A stretch of 64,000 bases of DNA from Candidatus Sabulitectum sp. (lineage in GTDB: Bacteria > Fermentibacterota > Fermentibacteria > Fermentibacterales > JCC-6), in assembly GCA_023145375.1 (NCBI GenBank), contig JAGLDY010000017.1, positions 1-64,000 of the forward strand, given 5' to 3'. Below are positions 53,163 through 61,384 of this stretch, in pieces (position 1 is the first letter of the stretch; the number at the start of each line of letters is the position of its first letter). The position numbers and the translations under genes are program-made. Under the pieces are notes generated by a model, which was not told where the DNA came from, did no database searches, and worked only from the letters and a program-made list of their open reading frames with translations.

Positions 53163-53191
53163 AAGCTATTGCACAGACCACTGGAAGTCAA
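53163..53191 (-). promoter_or_regulatory. Candidate promoter of serA and the DUF6754 cluster
   Basis: On the minus strand TTGACT (53191-53186) and TAGCTT (53168-53163) are 17 bases apart, in the 95-base gap between the transketolase and serA genes. The -10 match is poor. Confidence 0.35.
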
Positions 53192-53197
53192 TGGATT

Positions 53198-54124
53198 TTA
53201 ATTATTCAGCGCTGTTCTCACCTTCCCTGCTATTGCTTCCGCAGTGAGGCCGCAGTGAGCCATAACCTCTTCAGGTGTACCACTGCAACCGAATCTGTCG
53301 TTAACACCTACCGGGATGATCCGTCTGGGACACTTCTCAGACATGTACTCGGATACAGCACCGAAAAGCCCACCGGTTATCTGATGGTCTTCTGCGGTAA
53401 CGATCAGTTCTGAAGTGTCTGTCAGCTGCTTTATCAGCCGGGTATCAAGAGGCTTGATGCTTACCATATCAGCAACGGAAACCTCTATACCCTTCTTTGA
53501 GAGCATTACAGCAGCTTCAAGTGCAATGGCAACCATGGCTCCCACTGCAATTATCGAAGCGTGCTTGCCTTCTCGAAGCAATCGACCCCTGCCTGGGACA
53601 ACAGATTCATCCCTTCTGTACAACTCCGGGACCGGATTTCTGCCATATCTGATGTACACAGGTCCGTCTATCTCAAGAGAGGAAAGAACAGCCTGCCGTG
53701 TCTGGTTGGAATCCGCAGGAACAAGCACTGTCATATTGGGCAATACTCTGGTTATCGCAATGTCCTCAAGCGCCTGATGGGTAGCTCCGTCAGGACCAAC
53801 GCTGGTTCCACCATGAGCTCCTCCGATCCGGACATTCAAATTCATGTTGCATATAGAGGTACGGATCTGATCCCAGGCCCTTCCAGCGGCAAAAACAGCA
53901 TAGGTACTGTAGAACGGAATAAAATCAGTAAGAGCAAGCCCTGCACAGTACTCGGCCATGTTCTGTTCGGCAATACCAAGGTTGAAGAACCGGTTGGGAA
54001 ATTTGTCCCTGAAAGCAATGGTGCCGGTTGATCGACTTACATCACCGTCCACTACGATAACCCGTTCATCCTTTTCACCGGCTTCAAGGAGACCCTCCAC
54101 ATAGCCTTCCCGGGTGGCTCTCAT
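53198..54124 (-). CDS. Transketolase, C-terminal subunit
   Basis: The split form of transketolase: this 308-residue subunit holds the pyrimidine-binding and C-terminal domains (VDGDVSRSTGT, NLGIAEQNMAEYCAGLA with the catalytic Glu, YSTYAVFAAGRAWDQIR). The TPP pyrophosphate is bound by the partner encoded by the gene at 54121-54903, with which it overlaps by 4 bases (ATGA). Together with the transaldolase-like gene just upstream it covers the non-oxidative pentose phosphate pathway. Confidence 0.94.
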   Translation of the reverse strand: MRATREGYVEGLLEAGEKDERVIVVDGDVSRSTGTIAFRDKFPNRFFNLGIAEQNMAEYCAGLALTDFIPFYSTYAVFAAGRAWDQIRTSICNMNLNVRIGGAHGGTSVGPDGATHQALEDIAITRVLPNMTVLVPADSNQTRQAVLSSLEIDGPVYIRYGRNPVPELYRRDESVVPGRGRLLREGKHASIIAVGAMVAIALEAAVMLSKKGIEVSVADMVSIKPLDTRLIKQLTDTSELIVTAEDHQITGGLFGAVSEYMSEKCPRRIIPVGVNDRFGCSGTPEEVMAHCGLTAEAIAGKVRTALNN

Positions 54125-54903
54125 GCAAGCTCCTCCAGAGCTTTCTGAAGTTGTTTATCATCCGGTGCCCGGCCATGCCATAAAGCCTGATCTTCCATGA
54201 AGGAAACGCCTTTCCCCTTCACAGTCTCTGCCAGTATGACAAGAGGCTTTTCTGAATTTGTGGAGAAAGCTTTTTCTATGTCATCCGGATCATGACCATC
54301 ACAGGTGGTCACAGCCCAGCCAAAAGCCCTCCATTTGTAAGCAAGAGGTTCAATCGGCATGACCTCTTTAACAGCATCATCAAGCTGAACCCGATTGCGG
54401 TCAACAATGACTGTGATATTCGTCTGTTCAAGGGCGGGAATTGACATGGCAGATTCCCAGATGCTACCCTCCTGAAGCTCACCATCGCCCAGTATGCAGA
54501 AGACTCTTCCAGGATTCTCCTTCAGGGAAAGACCCAGGGCCATACCCGCTGCAATACCCAGACCCTGACCCAGGCTTCCTGTGGAACAGTCAAGACCCGG
54601 GAGGCTCTCCATGTGAGGATGACCGGCAAGGTCGGAACCGAATTTCCTAAGGGTCTCAAGTTTCTCTGGTGAAAAATACCCCCGTCTTGCAAGTACTGAA
54701 TAAAGCGCCGGGGCACCGTGTCCCTTTGAAAGGACAAGTCTGTCTCTGTTCTCCCACTCCGGATCGTCTGGGTCAATCTTCATTTCTTTCCAGTAAAGAT
54801 GTATCAGGATCTCTACAAGAGAGAGACTTCCTCCCGGGTGACCACTGCCTGCGCTGTGTATCATCCGGAGAATATCCTCTCTGATAACCCTGGGGGATAT
54901 CAT
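54121..54903 (-). CDS. Transketolase, N-terminal subunit
   Basis: A 260-residue TPP-binding subunit: SAGSGHPGGSLSLVEIL at the start, VLSKGHGAPALYSVLA, the TPP motif GDGELQEGSIWE (GDG...), and DRNRVQLDDAV as the metal-binding end. It shares one base with the transaldolase gene stop (TAATG) and is followed by the C-terminal subunit gene. Both subunits have standard lengths. Confidence 0.95.
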   Translation of the reverse strand: MISPRVIREDILRMIHSAGSGHPGGSLSLVEILIHLYWKEMKIDPDDPEWENRDRLVLSKGHGAPALYSVLARRGYFSPEKLETLRKFGSDLAGHPHMESLPGLDCSTGSLGQGLGIAAGMALGLSLKENPGRVFCILGDGELQEGSIWESAMSIPALEQTNITVIVDRNRVQLDDAVKEVMPIEPLAYKWRAFGWAVTTCDGHDPDDIEKAFSTNSEKPLVILAETVKGKGVSFMEDQALWHGRAPDDKQLQKALEELA

Positions 54904-55550
54904 TACTTCTGGGCCGCTTCCCAGTCTTTTCTGAACGAATCAAGCCCTTTGTCGGTGAGAGGATGAAGGATTGACTTCTTTATCACTGAATAGGGAACAG
55001 TTGCAATATGAGCCCCGGCAAGAGCTGCTTCAGTGATGTGATTGGGTGTTCTTATTGAAGCAGCAATTATCCTTGTTCTGAACCCATGGATCTCGAACAT
55101 CTCTGCCAGGTCTTCAACAACCTGCATTCCATTGGATCCTGCGTCATCAAGTCTTCCAACGAATGGGCTGACAAAGGTGGCGTTTGCACTGGCTGCAAGT
55201 AATCCCTGCGCTGCGCTGAAGACAAGAGTTACATTACAGGGAATCCCCTCTTCCTCTAGAACTGCACATGCTCCAATTCCTGCAGGAGTACAGGGAAGCT
55301 TGATGATCACATTCTCGTGCCAGTTTTTCTTTGCACGACCCTCCTCTATCATCCCCTCCATATCCTCACTGATAACCTCGGCACTCACAGGACCGTCCAC
55401 AATGTCACAGATCTCTCGAATCACCTCAAGGAAATCCCTGCCCTCCCGGGCGATGAGAGTTGGATTGGTGGTAACCCCTGCAAGAACTCCCCACCCGGCT
55501 ATTTCCCGTATCTCGTCCACATTTGCGGTATCAATATAAAGTTCCATCAA
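54903..55550 (-). CDS. Small transaldolase / fructose-6-phosphate aldolase type
   Basis: A 215-residue TIM-barrel aldolase of the MipB/TalC class: MELYIDTANVDEIREI at the N-terminus, TTNPTLIAREGR, the Schiff-base Lys in NVIIKLPCTPAGIGA, and PFVGRLDDAGSNG. Family members are either transaldolases or fructose-6-phosphate aldolases; with the split transketolase next to it, transaldolase is more likely. It starts 8 bases after the helicase stop. Confidence 0.92.
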   Translation of the reverse strand: MMELYIDTANVDEIREIAGWGVLAGVTTNPTLIAREGRDFLEVIREICDIVDGPVSAEVISEDMEGMIEEGRAKKNWHENVIIKLPCTPAGIGACAVLEEEGIPCNVTLVFSAAQGLLAASANATFVSPFVGRLDDAGSNGMQVVEDLAEMFEIHGFRTRIIAASIRTPNHITEAALAGAHIATVPYSVIKKSILHPLTDKGLDSFRKDWEAAQK

Positions 55551-55558
55551 TTTCTCCC

Positions 55559-57739
55559 TTACAGATCCAGATCTGATCTCTGAGCTTTTTCTTTCAAAAC
55601 AGGTATCGGAACATAACCGGTAAGCAGGGTCTTGGGTTCATCAAAACCGAAGTTTATCTTCAACTCCCACTCACTCCCCCTTCTTTTAGCAGAGACCACA
55701 ACACCCTTACCATAACGGGGGTGTTTAACAAGATTACCCCTGCTGTACTTCGAGGCGGATTGTGGTGGCGGAGGTAAAACTATCTTTGATTCCGGCTTCC
55801 CCACAGGAGGTACAGGCATATGAGTATCGTGCATTTCATCATCTGCAACCTCAGCCAGGAATCTGCTGGCTCCCATGGGAAAAGCTCCCGGCCTGGGTCT
55901 GTTTGTACACCATGTAAGGAAAAGCCTCTCCCTGGCCCGGGTAATTCCCACGTACAAAAGCCTTCTTTCTTCCTCCAGATCCTTTGGTGAATACTCCTGG
56001 TGTCTTATGTAAGGAAGCAGTCCCTCTTCCAGACCTGAAACAAATACACAGTCAAACTCAAGCCCTTTGGCGCTGTGAAGGGTCATCAACACAAGCTTAT
56101 CGTCACCGGAGTATGTATCAGAGCTTGAAAGCAGGCTCTGTTCAGCCAGGAAACCGGGAAGACCACCCTCGGGATTCCTGGAGTCAAATTCTGCGGCATA
56201 GCTCCTTAACTCCCTTATGTTCTCCAGTCTGGTCTCGTCGGCTACCTCGCCAGACCCGTAGAGGTCCAGAATCCCTGTAAAATCAAGTACCCTGTCAACA
56301 ATATCGCTGGAGGTATCTCCACTCGCCACGCCATCCATGCAGGAGCGAAGATTCCTGCCCAGGTTCTCAAGAGCAGTTTGAGCTCTATTGACAATACCGG
56401 GGATCGAACCACTTTTCTCGAGGGTGGTTACCACGTCAGTGCCATTCTGCTCCTGCCACTGAAAAAAGTTCAGCTGTCCCTTTGCCCCTACACCTCTCAC
56501 TGGCTTGTTCAGAACTCTCCTGAAACTGCCAGTATCAGTCGGGTTAACAATAACTCTGAGATAGGAAACCACATCCTTTATCTCAGCTCTCTCAAAGAAC
56601 CGGACAGTGCCGACAACTTCGTAGGGTATTCTCATTCTGCGGCACATGTTCTCCAGAGGCAGGGACTGGGCGTTTGTCCTGAAAAGAACAGCGATCTCTT
56701 TCCACTCTGTACCGTCGCTGTTCAGGTCGCGGGCTGCAGAAAGTATGAAATGAGCCTCGTCCTCCGGTGCAACAGTCTGCCTGACCTGAACTTTTTCCCC
56801 GGGACCAAGGATGGGTTGGAGAGTTTTTCCGTGTCTGCTCCGGTTGTGCTTAACCAGTGAGGAGGCTGCCTGAAGAATATTACCTGTGGAACGATAATTG
56901 GTCTCCAGTCTAACGGTCTTTACGTCAGGGTACTCATCAGGGAACTGAAGAATGTTCTCTACTCTTGCACCGCGCCAGCCGTAGATAGACTGATCATCAT
57001 CACCAACAACAGTGACTACAGTGTTCACGCCTGCAAATTCCTTCAGTATCTCATTCTGAACTCTGTTGGTATCCTGGTACTCATCAACAAGAATCCTGGT
57101 AAACATATTTGCATAGTATTTCTTTATGTCACTATTTTGACGCATCGCCAGCAGGACCTGTGTCAGCAAATCGTCGAAGTCAAAAGCGCCGCACTTCTTC
57201 AGTTCCTCGTCGTATTTCTGATAGACTGCAGCAAGTGATTCCTGGTACGGTGTTGATGCGCTGGAAAGGGCTTCCTCTGCTGATATAATGTCATTCTTCG
57301 AGTTTGATATGTATCCCCTCACCGCTCCCACAGTGAGTTTTACAGGAAGCTCAACAGTTTTCAGTATTCTTCTTAAGAGTGTTTTCTGGTCATCTCCATC
57401 GTAAATGGAATAGTTCTCTGAAAATCCCAATGTACGAGCTTCTCTTCTAAGGAACCAGGCGCAGACACCATGGAAAGTTCCCATTCTCAGTCTTATACTG
57501 TGATCATTCAACTGGGTATAGATCCTCTGCCTCATTTCACCGGCGGCCTTGTTGGTAAAAGTCATGGCAAGTATCTCCCAGGGCTTTGCGATCCCAGTGT
57601 CAATAATCCGGGCAATTTTCGCAGTAAGTACCCTGGTTTTCCCGCTACCGGCACCTGCAAGAACAAGAAGATGACCGCTATTATACTGTACTGCTTCCTG
57701 TTGGTCTTTGTTAAGTGTAATGCTTGATTTTTGTGGCAC
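55559..57739 (-). CDS. UvrD/PcrA-family superfamily 1 DNA helicase
   Basis: A 726-residue 3'-5' helicase. The GTG at 57739 gives LNKDQQEAVQYNSGHLLVLAGAGSGKT (Walker A near residue 30). Other motifs are TFTNKAAGEMRQRI, DEYQDTNRVQ (Walker B), GDDDQSIYGWRGA, ETNYRSTGNI and TLHSAKGLEFDCVFVSG. The C-terminal segment RGNLVKHPRYGKGVV is the Tudor-like RNA polymerase-binding region of PcrA/UvrD. It functions in repair and replication-transcription conflicts. Confidence 0.95.
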   Translation of the reverse strand: MPQKSSITLNKDQQEAVQYNSGHLLVLAGAGSGKTRVLTAKIARIIDTGIAKPWEILAMTFTNKAAGEMRQRIYTQLNDHSIRLRMGTFHGVCAWFLRREARTLGFSENYSIYDGDDQKTLLRRILKTVELPVKLTVGAVRGYISNSKNDIISAEEALSSASTPYQESLAAVYQKYDEELKKCGAFDFDDLLTQVLLAMRQNSDIKKYYANMFTRILVDEYQDTNRVQNEILKEFAGVNTVVTVVGDDDQSIYGWRGARVENILQFPDEYPDVKTVRLETNYRSTGNILQAASSLVKHNRSRHGKTLQPILGPGEKVQVRQTVAPEDEAHFILSAARDLNSDGTEWKEIAVLFRTNAQSLPLENMCRRMRIPYEVVGTVRFFERAEIKDVVSYLRVIVNPTDTGSFRRVLNKPVRGVGAKGQLNFFQWQEQNGTDVVTTLEKSGSIPGIVNRAQTALENLGRNLRSCMDGVASGDTSSDIVDRVLDFTGILDLYGSGEVADETRLENIRELRSYAAEFDSRNPEGGLPGFLAEQSLLSSSDTYSGDDKLVLMTLHSAKGLEFDCVFVSGLEEGLLPYIRHQEYSPKDLEEERRLLYVGITRARERLFLTWCTNRPRPGAFPMGASRFLAEVADDEMHDTHMPVPPVGKPESKIVLPPPPQSASKYSRGNLVKHPRYGKGVVVSAKRRGSEWELKINFGFDEPKTLLTGYVPIPVLKEKAQRSDLDL

Positions 57740-57744
57740 AGTTA

Positions 57745-57772
57745 TTGCTTTCTATTCAGTGGTTGAGATAAT
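57745..57772 (+). promoter_or_regulatory. Candidate promoter of the 29-residue membrane peptide
   Basis: On the plus strand TTGCTT (57745-57750) and GATAAT (57767-57772) are 16 bases apart, 25 bases upstream of the ATG at 57798. Confidence 0.4.
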
Positions 57773-57797
57773 TCTTAAAAGAGATGAGGATACCATA

Positions 57798-57887
57798 ATG
57801 AACAAACCCGGATTCAGAAGCTGGTTGAAGTTGCTGGTGGCTATGGCAACACTGCTGGTTCTTATTCTGACAACATGGCCGGTCTGA
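57798..57887 (+). CDS. 29-residue single-helix membrane peptide
   Basis: The ATG at 57798 is preceded by GATGAGGA, and the frame reads MNKPGFRSWLKLLVAMATLL and VLILTTWPV before TGA at 57885. A basic N-terminus followed by one hydrophobic helix is typical of small membrane peptides. It has a possible promoter and a terminator hairpin of its own, which supports it as a real gene. The function is unknown. Confidence 0.5.
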   Translation: MNKPGFRSWLKLLVAMATLLVLILTTWPV

Positions 57888-57947
57888 AAACCCCTCCAGA
57901 TCAGTCAAAGTGGATAAAGGATTTATCCGTTTGACCCGGGTTTCCCT

Positions 57948-57980
57948 GCGGACAATTGGTCGACCCCTCCGATTGTCCGC
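57948..57980. terminator. Hairpin terminator between the small peptide and deoC
   Basis: GCGGACAAT (57948-57956) pairs perfectly with ATTGTCCGC (57972-57980). On the plus strand CTTCTTCTTAT follows. On the minus strand it lies 7 bases after the deoC stop, so it may serve both. A second small hairpin, GGATAAA-GGA-TTTATCC (57912-57928), lies between the peptide gene and this one. Confidence 0.65.
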
Positions 57981-57987
57981 CTTCTTC

Positions 57988-58641
57988 TTATAGACTGTTT
58001 TTTCTGCTGCCATTTACTATCGTAATACCACTGCTGGTTCCAATTCTTGAAGCTCCGGCTTCAACCATTGCAACCGCTTTTTCATAATCTCGAATTCCAC
58101 CTGAAGCTTTCACCCCTGTTTGAAGACCCACGGTATTCCGCATTAACACAATGTCCGGCACAGTTGCACCGCTTTCTGAAAAACCAGTACTGGTTTTTAC
58201 AAACGCGGCTCCTGCATCCATTGAGATAGAGCATGCGGTTATCTTCTCCTCCCTTGTGAGAAGACATGTTTCCAGAATGACTTTCACCGGTATCCCTGAA
58301 ACAGAATCAACGACATCCTTAATAACTCTGAGTACTTCGGAATTCTCCCCCTGCTTCAAGAGACCAACAGGAAGAACCATGTCAACCTCACCGGCACCTC
58401 GTAAAACCACCCATTCAGCCTCTTTTGCAACAAGCGGAGTTGCTCCCAGAGGAAACCCCACAACGGAACAGACGAGGGGGTATTCCCCTTCAAGAAGCTC
58501 TACCGCAAAAGGAACCCAGACCGGGTTCACACATACAGAACAAAACCTGTACTCAATTGCTTCAGCACAGAGTTTCTCAATCATGGCTCCTGTTGTGTCC
58601 GGTTTCAGAAGGGTATGGTCAATGAGAGAAGCTAAATTCAT
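57988..58641 (-). CDS. deoC: Deoxyribose-phosphate aldolase
   Basis: DeoC cleaves deoxyribose-5-phosphate to glyceraldehyde-3-phosphate and acetaldehyde. The N-terminus SLIDHTLLKPDTT, the Schiff-base Lys in AAFVKTSTGF and the second conserved Lys in GVKASGGIRDYE are present, with GTSSG at the phosphate site. At 217 residues it is full length. It lies 6 bases after the TPR lipoprotein gene. Confidence 0.96.
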   Translation of the reverse strand: MNLASLIDHTLLKPDTTGAMIEKLCAEAIEYRFCSVCVNPVWVPFAVELLEGEYPLVCSVVGFPLGATPLVAKEAEWVVLRGAGEVDMVLPVGLLKQGENSEVLRVIKDVVDSVSGIPVKVILETCLLTREEKITACSISMDAGAAFVKTSTGFSESGATVPDIVLMRNTVGLQTGVKASGGIRDYEKAVAMVEAGASRIGTSSGITIVNGSRKNSL

Positions 58642-58647
58642 CTGTTT

Positions 58648-59949
58648 CTATAATTCCTCTCTCATAAATAGAAGAGTTATCTCACCGGCCTGCACACCCA
58701 CAGGTTCATGGGTAAAGGTTCTGCCATTAACAGTAACGCTCACAGGCCAGGTTCCAGGAGACACCTGGAGACGGGCCATCTGAATCTGTGCAGGCAGAGT
58801 AAGCCATGCCCGGAGGTCAGCCTGTTCAGTTGCTGCACCGATGATACTTAGAACAAGGCCTACCCCTGAACTTACATTCTCGTTGTCTGTAAGCTGTTCA
58901 GTGATATTCTCTCCCAGATTAGCCAGACCTGCTTTCACTGCAATGCGAGCTGCTGACCGTACAACATTCCTGCCAGCCTCATCCTCAAGATTTTTCCTGG
59001 CGATGCCATTCAGGTCTTCCACCAGAAAAAGCTCTGTTGATCTTCCCCCTGCAGAAAGAGAGCCGGCTACCCGTCTTCTGGGAAAACCGGGGATTATCGG
59101 TAGAGACAAACTGTAGACCCTGTCGTCAACATACACGGAGAAGCTGGAGGCTATTCTGGATGAGATATTGCCCAGCTCAATAACTGCAACTATCTCTCCC
59201 ATGTCAGCGGTAGGTCCGGACCCCTGCCAGCTCAGTTCCGGCCACTGGTTCTCGAATGTGGACAGGAGGCTCTCAAAGCCGGTGAAGTTTGCCAGACGCA
59301 TTGCATCGGACTTAAGCTGATACGGTGCGGAAAGACCGTACTCCTCTGAATAAGTGGAGTCATAAGTGGTCAGTGCAAGGCGATAGCTGATGAGAGCATC
59401 GTCGTAATCACCATCCATCTCGTAGAGAACTCCCATGAAGTACCGGACAAATGCATCATCAGTGTATCTATTGGGATTAGACTGGTACCTTGCATTGATC
59501 TCTTTCAGCTTCTCATTCACCCGCCTGGCCTCGACAACAGCATCCTCAATATTCCCGGAAGCTGCATAACTAGAGGCCAGACAGTAGTTGATGAATACTT
59601 TCTCATAGTCCGCACCGCGGAATTCCAGAGCAAGGTCACTGGTGACCATTGACTGTGCCTGCTGCCCCAGGTCAGTTCCCCGGAGGTTATCACTTAATCT
59701 GTCCCCCTGAAGAAGAACGGCCTGGGCAAGTCTCTGCTGCCCGGCATATCTGGCAAGATTACCAAGCTCCATAAGGTAGAGAAGGCGATCCCTGCCGGTG
59801 CTGTCAGGGAAAACTTCCTTCAATCTTGAAATAGCTTCTGAATTAAGGCCTTGATCCATGTCCCTTATAACAGGTGCCATGGTGTTTGTGTATGCCACAG
59901 CACAGGACATCACAAGAACAGACACTGCAAGAACAAGGATTTTTTTCAT
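58648..59949 (-). CDS. Exported TPR protein of the LpoB-associated COG3014 type
   Basis: A 433-residue protein with a signal peptide (MKKILVLAVSVLVMSC) that may be a lipobox, although Met at -2 is unusual. The N-terminal half is TPR-like (DRLLYLMELGNLARYAGQQR, NYCLASSYAASGNIEDAVVE, YFMGVLYEMDGDYDDALISY). The C-terminal half has repeated beta strands and the ARIAVKAGLANLG helix. The order (this gene directly after lpoB) fits the COG3014 proteins found next to LpoB genes in other Gram-negative bacteria, where they are thought to act in cell-wall synthesis. Confidence 0.75.
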   Translation of the reverse strand: MKKILVLAVSVLVMSCAVAYTNTMAPVIRDMDQGLNSEAISRLKEVFPDSTGRDRLLYLMELGNLARYAGQQRLAQAVLLQGDRLSDNLRGTDLGQQAQSMVTSDLALEFRGADYEKVFINYCLASSYAASGNIEDAVVEARRVNEKLKEINARYQSNPNRYTDDAFVRYFMGVLYEMDGDYDDALISYRLALTTYDSTYSEEYGLSAPYQLKSDAMRLANFTGFESLLSTFENQWPELSWQGSGPTADMGEIVAVIELGNISSRIASSFSVYVDDRVYSLSLPIIPGFPRRRVAGSLSAGGRSTELFLVEDLNGIARKNLEDEAGRNVVRSAARIAVKAGLANLGENITEQLTDNENVSSGVGLVLSIIGAATEQADLRAWLTLPAQIQMARLQVSPGTWPVSVTVNGRTFTHEPVGVQAGEITLLFMREEL

Positions 59950-59950
59950 G

Positions 59951-60544
59951 CTACCACTCTATGACCTTTTTGATCTCAGTGGATCCCATCCAGACCTTCA
60001 GGGCAGTCTCAACATCGATCAGCTCGATATTCACCTGGTAGAAGATCGCCCTTGTATCATCTGCCTGGTCTTCAATGGAGTTGACTGTTCCAGTCATCAC
60101 ATAGTCCGCTCCAACCTCACGGCCGAACTCTGCAGCAGTAGAAGGAGATGCAAAGATTGTCTGATCTCTTCTCTCACCACGGACCTCATCGCGTTCAGCG
60201 CCTCCAGCAGCTATCAGGAACTCTCCTGAATTCAGCAGAGATCTTTCGATCTCTGACATAAAAACATCAACATTGATGTGCTCTGTACTCTGGTTACGAA
60301 CTCCACCCACAACAATAACAGGGACCTCTGCTACTCTTCCATCGCTCCTGTCGGTTCGTACGTCAAACCATCTTCCGTGAAGGCACTGATCAACAATTGA
60401 GTCCGCCACAATGCGGGCATCTGTATCATTCCAGTAACCGCTTAGGTCAGTAACGGTATCTGTTTCGGTTCTGGTAACTTCCCTGCTTCCACAGGCTGTA
60501 ACAGCAAGAAGAACAAAAACTGCTGTAATAAGAAACACTTTCAT
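59951..60544 (-). CDS. LpoB-like penicillin-binding-protein activator lipoprotein
   Basis: A 197-residue lipoprotein (MKVFLITAVFVLLAVTAC, lipobox). The mature region LSGYWNDTDARIVADSIVDQCL, the core VIVVGGVRNQSTEHINVDVF, and the C-terminal GADYVMTGTVNSIEDQADDT match the LpoB/CsgG-like fold. LpoB activates PBP1b at the outer membrane. It ends 1 base before the next gene. A PBP gene is not in the window. Confidence 0.9.
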   Translation of the reverse strand: MKVFLITAVFVLLAVTACGSREVTRTETDTVTDLSGYWNDTDARIVADSIVDQCLHGRWFDVRTDRSDGRVAEVPVIVVGGVRNQSTEHINVDVFMSEIERSLLNSGEFLIAAGGAERDEVRGERRDQTIFASPSTAAEFGREVGADYVMTGTVNSIEDQADDTRAIFYQVNIELIDVETALKVWMGSTEIKKVIEW

Positions 60545-60567
60545 TTCCTGACTCCTTTCAGAAATAG

Positions 60568-61359
60568 TTAAGGAACCTCAATGGCTCCCCTGAATATCAC
60601 ATTGAAATAACCCATGTCTCTGCTGGTGGACGAGATCAGCGGCTCACTGAGAGCCTTGAACAGGGTAATGTAAGTTACATCTACTGAAACCGCAGTGGAA
60701 GTGGGGTCACCACCGAAAACGGTTCCGGTCAGCTCCCACATTATCCTCTCATTAGCAGAACTGTAGCCGGCAAACATGGCCTGAGCATTCAGAGTGCCCA
60801 GCATCTCGCCCATGGTTGACTGCATCTGCCCTGCAAAAGCCTGCATGGCATCGTAAGAATCCCATGTATCTATCAAACCGCTTGAAGCTGCCGCTTCCAT
60901 CTCCGCCAGCGTGGGCAGCCTCTTTCCGGAATCCGACAGGAAAGACTGAGCTCCACTCCAGGTTATGGCTGCAACAGGATTCTCAAGACACTGCGAAGGA
61001 ACTGTTATGCCTCCGCCCTGATCACCTATGAAAGGTGTAAAGACTAGAAACTGCATTGTTTCGTCACCACCACCAGTGATGATTATTCCCAGTTCGGTCA
61101 CACCGAATCCCGATCCATTCAACCATGGAATAAAACCCCTGTATGTAACCGGTTGTTCGTCAATAAAAAAGGCGGATACATCCACAGTGATCCCGTTAAC
61201 TTCAACAACTGTTGCAGGTACATAAACCATTCCCTCGGGAGGCTGTGGAAGGTGACAATAAACACAGAAAGACCCCTCGTTCTCCCCACCGCAAGCTGGG
61301 CACTGCCAGGCGGAAGCTGACACGGCAAAGGATGCCAGTATAAGAAGTACCAATCTCAT
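60568..61359 (-). CDS. Exported formylglycine-enzyme-like protein with zinc ribbon
   Basis: A 263-residue protein with a signal peptide (MRLVLLILASFAVSASA) followed directly by a zinc ribbon (CPACGGENEGSFCVYC). The rest resembles the FGE/SUMF1 sulfatase-modifying fold: MVYVPATVVEV, FFIDEQPVTYRGF, VAAITWSGAQSFLSDSGKRLPTLAEMEAAA, and MGYFNVIFRGA at the end. The Cys pair of true formylglycine-generating enzymes is not visible, so it is probably a binding or structural relative. It precedes lpoB on the same strand. Confidence 0.72.
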   Translation of the reverse strand: MRLVLLILASFAVSASAWQCPACGGENEGSFCVYCHLPQPPEGMVYVPATVVEVNGITVDVSAFFIDEQPVTYRGFIPWLNGSGFGVTELGIIITGGGDETMQFLVFTPFIGDQGGGITVPSQCLENPVAAITWSGAQSFLSDSGKRLPTLAEMEAAASSGLIDTWDSYDAMQAFAGQMQSTMGEMLGTLNAQAMFAGYSSANERIMWELTGTVFGGDPTSTAVSVDVTYITLFKALSEPLISSTSRDMGYFNVIFRGAIEVP

Positions 61360-61384
61360 AAGCGCAAACGACCTCCTTGCAAAA

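Noticed and set aside
57756-58013. 85-residue minus-strand frame antisense to the small peptide
   Set aside because: It overlaps deoC and a terminator hairpin and has no recognisable content.
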